Part shown: positions 56,228-64,000 of the stretch, piece after piece
Layout of the letters: each line of letters opens with the position of its first letter
How positions within the stretch are numbered: the first letter of the stretch is position 1
Assembly: GCA_023053545.1 (NCBI GenBank)
Contig: JAKZAN010000006.1
Coordinates: 5,461,001-5,525,000, forward strand
Source: Lepidurus packardi
Taxonomy: Eukaryota; Arthropoda; Branchiopoda; Notostraca; Triopsidae
Direction of reading: 5' to 3'
DNA length: 64,000 nt
Translations under genes and position numbers: made by a program
The notes under the pieces: generated by a model
Told to the model about the DNA's origin: nothing
The model's database searches: none
What the model saw: the letters and a program-made list of their open reading frames with translations, nothing else

Positions 56228-57372
56228 CTCTAATATCGCTTTCTTTTAAGGCAAAAAATTTTCCTCAACATTCGCAGTTTTATTTCTGCATTTATCCCAA
56301 ACTTTGCCTTTTTTATTCATTAAAAAGAATTGAATCTACTTAAAAAAATTGAACATTACAAATAATTTAATCTACTTCAAAAAATTGAAAATTAAAAGTA
56401 ATTTAGTCTACTTAATTTCCTTAAATTCATTCAATGCTTTATTGTAGATGAAAGATATCATTTAAGAAGTAATAGTGCAAATATATCACATCTATTTTGA
56501 ATCAATTAATTCAAATCAAAATCAAAAAATCAGATCAGAATTCAAATCAGAATCAAAAGATTCCCTCTAGTTAATAGCGTAGTTTTAGTATGAATTCTTT
56601 CTGTAGTTAATCTAAAGTTTTAAGAAATTGGACTTGGGTTCTGAAAGGCAAAAAAAGTTCTGGTCAAGTGCAGAAATATTCCAGTCAAAAAATAATAAAA
56701 AATAGTAGAAAATCTCCGGTTGCGGATGATGCAAGTTTTTTTGGGTAGGAATGACTCTAATATCGCTTTCTTTTAAAGGCAAAAAAATTTAGTTTTATTT
56801 CTGCATTTATCCCAAACTTTGCCTTTTTTATTCATTAAAAAATAATTGAATCTACTTTAAAAAAATTGAAAATTAAAAGTAATTTAATCTACTTAATTTC
56901 ATTAAATTCGTTCAATGCTTTGTTGCAGACGAAAGATATCATTTAAACGGTAATAGTGCAAATATATCACATCTCTTTTGAATCAATTAACAAAATTCCG
57001 TCTAGTTAATGCACGGCATAGTTTTAGTTTTAATGGTTTATGTAGTTAATCTAAACTTTTAAGTTTCTGCAGTTAATCTAAAGTTTTAAGAAATTGGAAA
57101 TATATCACATCTATTTTGATATCAATTAACAAAATTCCGTCTAGTTAATGCACAGCATAGTTTTAGTTTTAATGGTTTCTGTAGTTCATCTAAAGTTTTA
57201 AGTTTTTGTAGTTAATCGAAAGTTGTAAGAAATTGGAGTTGGTGTAGAGTTTTGGGCTCTAAAAAGCAACGGTCAAGTGCACAAATATTCCAGTCAAAAA
57301 ATAATAAAAAAAAAAAAAAAAATAGTAGAAAATCTCCGGTTGCGGATGATGCAAGTTTTTTGGGTAGGAATG
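56228..57372. repeat. Two-copy tandem repeat, units about 527 and 618 bp
   Basis: CTCTAATATCGCTTTCTTTTAA starts both copies (56228 and 56755). Both end with GAAAATCTCCGGTTGCGGATG followed by ATGCAAGTTTTT and GGGTAGGAATG (56708-56752 and 57327-57372). The second copy carries an extra internal duplication around AAAATTCCGTCTAGTTAATG (about 56992 and 57128). Confidence 0.85.
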
Positions 57373-57446
57373 CCTGGTGAATGGGCTTAAAAACTACGCA
57401 AATAAGCTTGCAAAATCCGTGGTAGGTTTAAACCCCCCTGGAGACC

Positions 57447-59110
57447 TTATGGAGCGTCGACGACGTCATCGTGGAGGATATGGAGTCGATAGCCATCGTT
57501 GGGAAGACTCCGTCGACCGACCCTTGTAGTCAAAGTAAGCAGCCCTGTTGGGATTCTAAACTGGAAGTCCCTCAAGTAAGCTTGGGTAGCCTCCAGGTAG
57601 AAAGAGTGAGGGTTACCTTTGTGACCTGACATAACGCCCTCTTTTGTTTTCAGTCAGTTACGTCAGAAAGTGGACCAGCTATAAGAACTATATAGGAAAG
57701 ATATAGGAATTCCACATTAGGTAGCACATCTAGGTTGATTCCAGTGGCAGGTAACGGAATTGTGTTGCTGTGCATAGGTGGATCTGATCGGCGATCCATA
57801 TCCCCAAACCATCGCCCTGTTTCGTTGTGGTTTTTCCCTTCCCCAAAGCTTTTAATGCGGTAATGAGGCACAATCTGTTTGAGATTTTTCCAGGAAACTG
57901 AAAATTGTGGGTAGGAAATACGCACAATAGGGCTGAAACGTTGGAAGACGTTAGTTCCTCAAGTCCGGATTGGCTCCTTTTAGGTACGTCGTAAGCAAAT
58001 TATAAGGAACCAAACGTTGGTCTTGACGGTACATTTTAGGACAGAGAGAGAACGTCGTTCCAAATTACTTTGAAGGAATCTGTTGCAAGGTTCGGGGTTC
58101 TTATAACTGCTTGCAAGTATTGCGTTTCGTTTCCTGGATACCTTTCCAAGGACGAAAGGTCAAACTTGAGATAACAATCCAGACGACAAGTGAGATTCAT
58201 TGCAAGCCTTGGCGGTCTGCGTAGTATTACTGTCGTTATGGTACGCAAGATAATGGTAATACAATGAAGAAGCTATTTTTGTCTTTTTGCTAACGGATCT
58301 TTTGAAACGGTTTGAACGAGATCTGGAGTGTTCAACACGTTCTCTGGATTTGGTGACCAATGTAAGGTATCCTGCTGTCGAATATGACACTACTGTGTCA
58401 ATTTTGAGCAATGAATCAGCGCATGAATTCAGCTAAGGGAGTGAAAGAAAGTACAAGTTTGAACGATTCTCAATCGTGAACCTAAGATAGCCTAATCCAT
58501 TTCCAATTTAACTAGAAATTTTCAACTCGAAGGACTCCCGTTTGTCGCAAAATGTTATGGAGCAATATGACACTAGGATTGTCATTGTTATCTTCGGGGT
58601 CTGAAACCGGAGAACCTGTTGTGAATGTTAACTGCACCATACGTTTGCAAGAATAAAAGCACAAGAATGAAAATAACGAAAGACGGAATCGCATCAACAG
58701 TGAAACTCTAAGCGTGCTATTACCCAAGAATGACAAGAATGAAAACCAGAGCCAGCTCGTCGAACCATCGTCAACATTGAAAATATTTCTTTCGGCAATA
58801 TCAGTGTAAAACTGTTGGAATAATCTTGGAGAAATATCCTTTATTTTTCTATATTTTTTTTCTATAGGCCATAGAATCTTCTGAAGAATTTGGAGAATTT
58901 GATACTTGAGATAGGTAATAATGTAATTATGGAGGTTCTTAAGTAATACCAGCGTAGACAAATTAGGTTTTGTATGGAAGAATGTGACCTTCCAACTGTC
59001 ATACTTTGACTTACGTTCACTAATTTTGACCTTAGGAAAACGAAGAACATAACATTTGCATGGCAGAGGACAAAAGGAATGGAATCTCTTGGGTCTATTG
59101 TGTTAATCCA
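57447..59110 (-). pseudogene. Cluster of interrupted minus-strand reading frames, unidentified
   Basis: A minus-strand stretch with several overlapping open frames that hand over to one another by frame changes: about 59100-58512 (open for some 195 codons but with no ATG near its start, including a hydrophobic segment WLWFSFLSFLG), 58411-58160, 58248-58036, 57925-57650 and 57632-57447. I recognise no family. It could be a decayed mobile or viral element, a diverged multi-exon gene, or chance. Only the unusual density of open frames supports it. Confidence 0.25.
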
Positions 59111-59825
59111 AAACGTATTCCTTCGTAGCCCGTTGTTTAAGTTTCCCCCTCTTAACTTCCCTTCAAATTAACAAATGAGCTCCAAAAGCAAGGTCAAAAC
59201 ATGAGAAACTTAAGGAAAAGTAGGAAAGTTAAATATGAAAATTAATTTAAATAAATTGAATCGGAAAGTAAAGATTTCCCCATAACGAAAGGATTTCGAT
59301 GCGGTTCGAAGATCCCTATTAAGGATTATGAACATAATCCGTCGTATTTTTTTTATTTTTTGTTGGGTCCGTCACGAGGATCTCATGTTTAACCACATGT
59401 CAATTTGGAAGAGATAAGAGAACTTGAGGTGCTAGTGAGTCACGTGACCTGTCTTTTCCCGAGGCCAAAAAAAGGGGGGGTTCCGTCGTCTTTCCGACCT
59501 TTTAAGCCATGTTATCATTCACGTCCACGTGGTCTTTGATAGACAAGGGAGCGTGTGTGTGTGTGTATGGGAGTACAGCTCTTCTAACAAGAATAAAAGT
59601 TCCTCTCCAACATCCAACACTGTAAAAACCATAAAGCTTCCATGTAAGGTCAGATCAGATCCCTTTGGCCTCCGGTTTTTTGTATATGCATGGGAACAAG
59701 TTTTAATCCCGGATTAAAGGACCTGCGTACCATCAATTTCAAAATCTAGCCAGCCTTCTACCCTCCATTCCCTTTCCCCCCTCCCTTAACACACTTATGT
59801 AAACATATATATCGTAGTACGTAAA

Positions 59826-60345
59826 CCTACTTAAATTAGAATTGACCTACTTTTTCCAGCGAGGTATTCTGTTTGTTTGATTCCTCTTACGGGCAGAGGA
59901 AAGTTTTAGTATTGAAATCGATATCAAGAATGCGATACATATCGATTCAAACGGTGGCGAATGTTATCCAATAGTTAAGTTTGATTGTCAACGTAAAGAT
60001 TAATAGGTTGTATACAATGTATAATGAGGGTTATATGAAATACTCTTAAGTTTTCATTGTAGAGAACATAAAGTCTAATTTACCTAAACTTGTAAATTAG
60101 AATCGACCTACCTTTTCCATTGAGGTGTTCTGTTTGTTTGATTCCTCTTACGGGCAGAGGAAAGTTAGTATTGAAATCGATATCAAGAATGCGATACATA
60201 TCGATTCAAACGGTGCCGAATGTTATCCAATAGTTAAGTTTGATCGTCAACGTAAAGCTTAATCGGTTGTATAAAATGGATAAGAAGGGTTACATGAAAT
60301 ACTCAAAGTTCCTAAGTTTTCATTGTAGAGAACATAAAGAGCCCT
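59826..60345. repeat. Two-copy tandem duplication, period 261
   Basis: GTTTGTTTGATTCCTCTTAC occurs at 59871 and 60132, followed in both by GAAATCGATATCAAGAATG, CGATACATATCGATTCAAACGG and TTATCCAATAGTTAAGTTTG. Identity is high, roughly nine bases in ten by eye, making this one of the younger duplications in the window. Confidence 0.9.
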
Positions 60346-61022
60346 GACGCAACTCCGGACTCCCGTAGATCTTTGTGACTTCCGGTTTGCGGCCAGATAG
60401 CCTAGGAACGCTGAAACATTCTCCCGTCGAAAGCAACGAAGTGACCTGACACAATTTATTGACAGTAATGTAGGCAGTGCTTGTGTGAAGCGCGAGAGAG
60501 CTTCATTTGTCTTACTCATGCCTTCGTAAATTGGAAAATTGCAAATGAATGTCCGATCAACACAAACAATCGCGTCAGTTTAATACTTTTACGGAATGTT
60601 TCTTTAATTTCTTGATATCTTCTTAATTAGTTAAGTGTTTCAAACGTCAGAGACATAACGACATACGATATAACAACATACAGAAGATTTTCCCAACCAA
60701 ATCGACAAAACTCGGTGATTTCAATTTGAATAGCAGATTACCAATTAATCTTACCCCCCAAAAAAGCACACAAAAACTCAGATTAAGGGAACAGATGTTC
60801 CAATGTCTGATTACAATTGTAACCAGTTCCATACACTAACCAAGAGGGGGTTGATCCTGATCCTGATGTAATCAGCAGCCTCTTTCAAAACACACCCTCT
60901 GTAGTACCTTTTACAGTACTCAACATTGTCTCCCCCCCCCCAACCCCCTTTTGGTTGCACGCGTGTCAACCCTGAACTGTATATAGATCACATATCGCAT
61001 ATGCCTACCAAATTTTTTTTTT

Positions 61023-61135
61023 AAATATAGATATATAAAAAAATCTAATAAAAATAATAAATATAGATATATAGAAAAATCTAATAAAAATAATAAATAT
61101 AGATATATAGAAAAATTTAATAACAATAATAAATA
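61023..61135. repeat. 36-bp AT-rich unit, three tandem copies
   Basis: AAATATAGATATATA starts at 61023, 61059 and 61095. The units are nearly identical. Confidence 0.9.
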
Positions 61136-62478
61136 TATCTAAATAAATAAAAATATATAAAAAAAAAATCCAAATGCCTCTTGGAAGCCAAATCTTGGCA
61201 ACACATCCAATTTCTGCTAAGAAAGATTGAAGAGAGAGGGGGGGGGGGGGAGTTGTAGGTCGATAGGTTTGAAACTCTAGAAAAACACTACAAGTATATC
61301 ATTCTTAAAGAAAGAAAGTCGTAAAAAAGTAACCCTTAGCTCTGTGTACTACTTGGGTAAAGGTTTTTAGCGTTGAGGAAAAGGGAGAAGCGCGAACGGT
61401 AGAAGGGAGAGGGTAAGGGGCGAGGGTAAGCGAAGAAGAGGGGAAAAAGAAAAAAAAAAGGGAAAAAAAAGTTGGGCTCTTACGCTTCCCTTTGCGTTTC
61501 TTTGGGCTGTCTTGCCTGTAGCGTGAATGGGTAGTGCATTGCATGGAAGAAGAAGTAGGAAGAAAGGGGGGCGTGGTCCCTTGAGACTCACGCACAACAT
61601 TTTCGCTGTACACATCTATACACCCCTCCTCCACCAAAAACCTGTACGTAGCCTTTCTTCCCTACGGACCGTCCAATGACTGACAAGAGCAAATTCCATA
61701 TTTATAGAAAATCGACAAAAACACGACAAGCAGAAATTAGACGCAGAAATTTATATCTTACGTCAAATGTTACTAGTTTTGAGATAGTTCCCATCCTCCC
61801 TTTTCCTTCTTTTTTTATTTTGGTTATTTTCCAAGAGAAGAGTGTTGGACATCTGGAGATTGCATTGGAAAGGAAGATATTTGTTTATGGCGATTTGAGT
61901 TCCAAGAAATATTTCTGGGAAATTTCTGGAAGAATGGAAGTTACTTGACATTGAACCCAATGGTCTTAGGTCTTAGGGTTTAGGGTGGGAAAAGGGAAAA
62001 AGGAAAGGGAGAATAGCAGTTGAAAGGAAGAAATCAGGAAGAAATTCAGAAATTAAAGGGGAATACCTATATTTCTGACATTGGATAGGAAGTGACCGTA
62101 GGTACGTGTGTGAGAGTTCTTTTTTTAAGAGATTGTAACAAAGAAAAGTAAAACTGCACATCAAACTTGGCCATGCAGAAATGAGAGAAAAAAAATATTT
62201 CTGGGTTCAAGTGCTAATTCTTTTGAGATAACACCGAGAGAAGAAATACAAACTATAGACACAGATAAGCTTGATAGACATAAATCCATAAATCAGAAGT
62301 TAGGAATGAAGTGGAAGAAATGAATTTCCATGTCATCTTAATTTCTTACTTGAATCCCAGCAGAAATCCTGGTTGAAGAAAGCAATGCAGTTTATGTGCC
62401 GTGGTTAGGATCTTAACTTCTCATCTTTTAAGGAGCGCACAAGTCAAACGTGCGAACATTGCTACCAGTCGGAGAACT

Positions 62479-62875
62479 ACATTTCTGCAGGTAAAAAAAC
62501 GCTTTCCAGTTGAAGAAATACATTTCTGCGGTTCAAAACAACAACACATTACTGTCGCTGGCAAACATACATTATTCTAGCTGCCAGACATACCTTTCTG
62601 CAGATGGCAGAAATCTGTCTGCCATTGAAGAAATGCATTACTACAAATGGCAGAAATACATTTCTGCGTATAGCAGAAATCTGTCTGCCATTGAAGAAAT
62701 GCATTACTGCAAATGGCAGACATACATTTCTGCCGTTGAAGAAATGCATTTCTGCAGATGGCAGAAATATGTCTGCCCTTGAAGAAATGCATTACTGTAG
62801 ATGGCAGAAATACGTTATGCGAGGTTGAAGACATACATTTCTGCAGATGAAGAAATAAATTTCTGCCGTGACCGA
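62479..62875. repeat. Palindromic GCAGAAAT / ATTTCTGC array
   Basis: Degenerate repeats combining GAAGAAATGCATT, ACATTTCTGCAGATGGCAGA and CTGTCTGCCATT in a loose period of about 60-65 bp with internal units of 20-22 bp. The sequence is partly self-complementary, so open frames of repetitive peptide arise on both strands; none looks like a gene. Confidence 0.8.
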
Positions 62876-63461
62876 AATAGCTAATTATAAAGCAAGATTG
62901 GTCGACTGCAAGTTATGTCTTCTCATTTGGGGAGTTTGTTAGTTTGCAGCGAAGGGTGGTAGGGGGCGCTGGGTGTGAAGGAGACAGAGGGTAGGTGGAA
63001 GGAAATGAAAACAATTTGGGTGGTTTTAACGAGTTTTGTATGTGTCCGGGAAACCAAAGGAACGTGCGGGACTCATTTGCATTGAACGTATGCCATTGAA
63101 CGTATGCTCTTTTTTTTAAAGCTGGGGATGTGCCCTGTTTTGGTGGCCTGTTTTGGTGGAAGCTCCTGTTGCCAGTTAGTAAGTCCCCAAATCGAAGCTT
63201 TTGCGTTTTGGATCGTGTGCGTGCATTGTTGACTTACATCGCTCAAGGTTCTCGGAAAATTCGGAAACTTGTCAGGCCGACCTAACTTGCTTTCTAAACA
63301 TGGGCGTTTCCCTTAGCTTCCTCCTTTTATTTTTTTTTAATTTTCCATAATTCCAATGCAAGCAAGCGTGCTTAATATACAACTCGGCACTAATTGAATT
63401 GTTTTTTTCCGAGTAATTAAAACCACAACCCGACTCCCCCCAAAGTTCACTATTTGATCTC

Positions 63462-63740
63462 TGTGTCTTTTCTATTTCTGTTTTATTTGATTCATTTGTT
63501 AATCTCTTTTTACGCACTTTTCCATCTTTTAATTGCAATATCTAATCTATTTTTAATATTTATTTTTAATTTTTCCATGTATTTTTTGAATTTCTTTCTT
63601 GTGTCTTTTCTATTTCTGTTTTATTTGATTCATTTGTAGATCTCTGTGCCCGCACTTTTCTATCTTTTAATTTCAATATCTAATCTATTGTTAGTATTTA
63701 TTTGTAATTTTTCCATCTACTTTTGGAATTTCTTTTCATT
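63462..63740. repeat. Two-copy tandem duplication, period 138
   Basis: TGTGTCTTTTCTATTTCTG occurs at 63462 and 63600 and continues through TTTTATTTGATTCATTTGT, GCACTTTTC.ATCTTTTAATT and AATATCTAATCTATT. The copies are close in sequence. Confidence 0.9.
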
Positions 63741-64000
63741 TATTTCATGATTTATTATTATTATTGGGATTTTCTAAACTGCGATTTTGGGAAGCAAACC
63801 ATGACTAAGTTCTGGGCTTCAAATTTCTAATTAACCTTGCTCCACAGGTAAGACGATCATCAACCCCCCCCCCCCTGGTTTGCATAGTCCAGAGTCGTGT
63901 GATTATATTAAATTAAAAAAAAGGAGCAGGTAGGAAGAAATGGCTGGGATAATCTGAATTAGAAAAGAAAGAGGGACAGAAATGTAAAAGTTTAAGAAAG

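Larger units (their letters stand above)
60346..64000. other. Repeat-rich region without recognised genes
   Basis: Apart from the listed arrays, the sequence shows homopolymers, short microsatellites and a TTAGGTCTTAGGGTTTAGGG stretch near 61965. No conserved exon was found on either strand. Confidence 0.4.

Noticed and set aside
61960..61985. TTAGGG-like stretch suggesting telomeric repeats
   Set aside because: Only two or three imperfect units, not a telomeric array.
62510..62834. Repetitive peptide frames on both strands
   Set aside because: They are translations of the palindromic GCAGAAAT array, not genes.

Overview
The window is animal nuclear DNA. Ten conserved genes can be rebuilt exon by exon. 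Most introns are short (about 50-300 bp), all but a few use GT-AG borders, and every rebuilt reading frame closes on a whole number of codons. The DNA is AT-rich, with many simple repeats and old tandem duplications. The calmodulin C-terminus (VTMMTSK) and a COE/EBF factor with a single second helix in its HLH region point to a protostome, most likely an arthropod; I cannot name the species.

Layout from left to right: ArfGAP2/3 (+, 926-3733); a small ARHGAP20/TAGAP-like RhoGAP protein (-, 5029-7211); DEAD-box helicase DDX41/abstrakt (+, 8038-11073); the PPPDE peptidase DESI2 (-, 12523-13575); calmodulin (-, 15224-16800, with a start exon holding only ATG); TTC7 (-, 20342-26187); NSA2 (+, 27291-28073); the ubiquitin-eS31 fusion RPS27A (+, 28259-29226); PARP1 (-, 29902-34829); and the COE/EBF/knot transcription factor (-, 37595-50945), with a 7.8 kb intron. 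From 50.9 to 64 kb no conserved gene is visible. This is probably the 5' regulatory domain of COE plus repeats and one cluster of broken, unidentified minus-strand reading frames.

The genes are mostly unrelated housekeeping functions: vesicle traffic, PI4K complex, splicing/innate sensing, ribosome assembly, ubiquitin/ribosome and DNA repair, plus one developmental regulator. Two arrangements may matter for expression. TTC7 and NSA2 are divergent, with a few hundred bases between them. NSA2 and RPS27A lie head to tail, only 185 bp apart.

No new biochemical system is evident. The unusual content is non-coding: a 61-bp hairpin-forming minisatellite at three loci; two-copy diverged tandem duplications of about 140-530 bp scattered through introns and spacers, including a duplicated PARP1 upstream region and a duplicated CRE-bearing module in a TTC7 intron; and clusters of self-complementary motifs (TAGTCGACTA, ATTTCTGCAGAAAT, ACGCTATAGCG).
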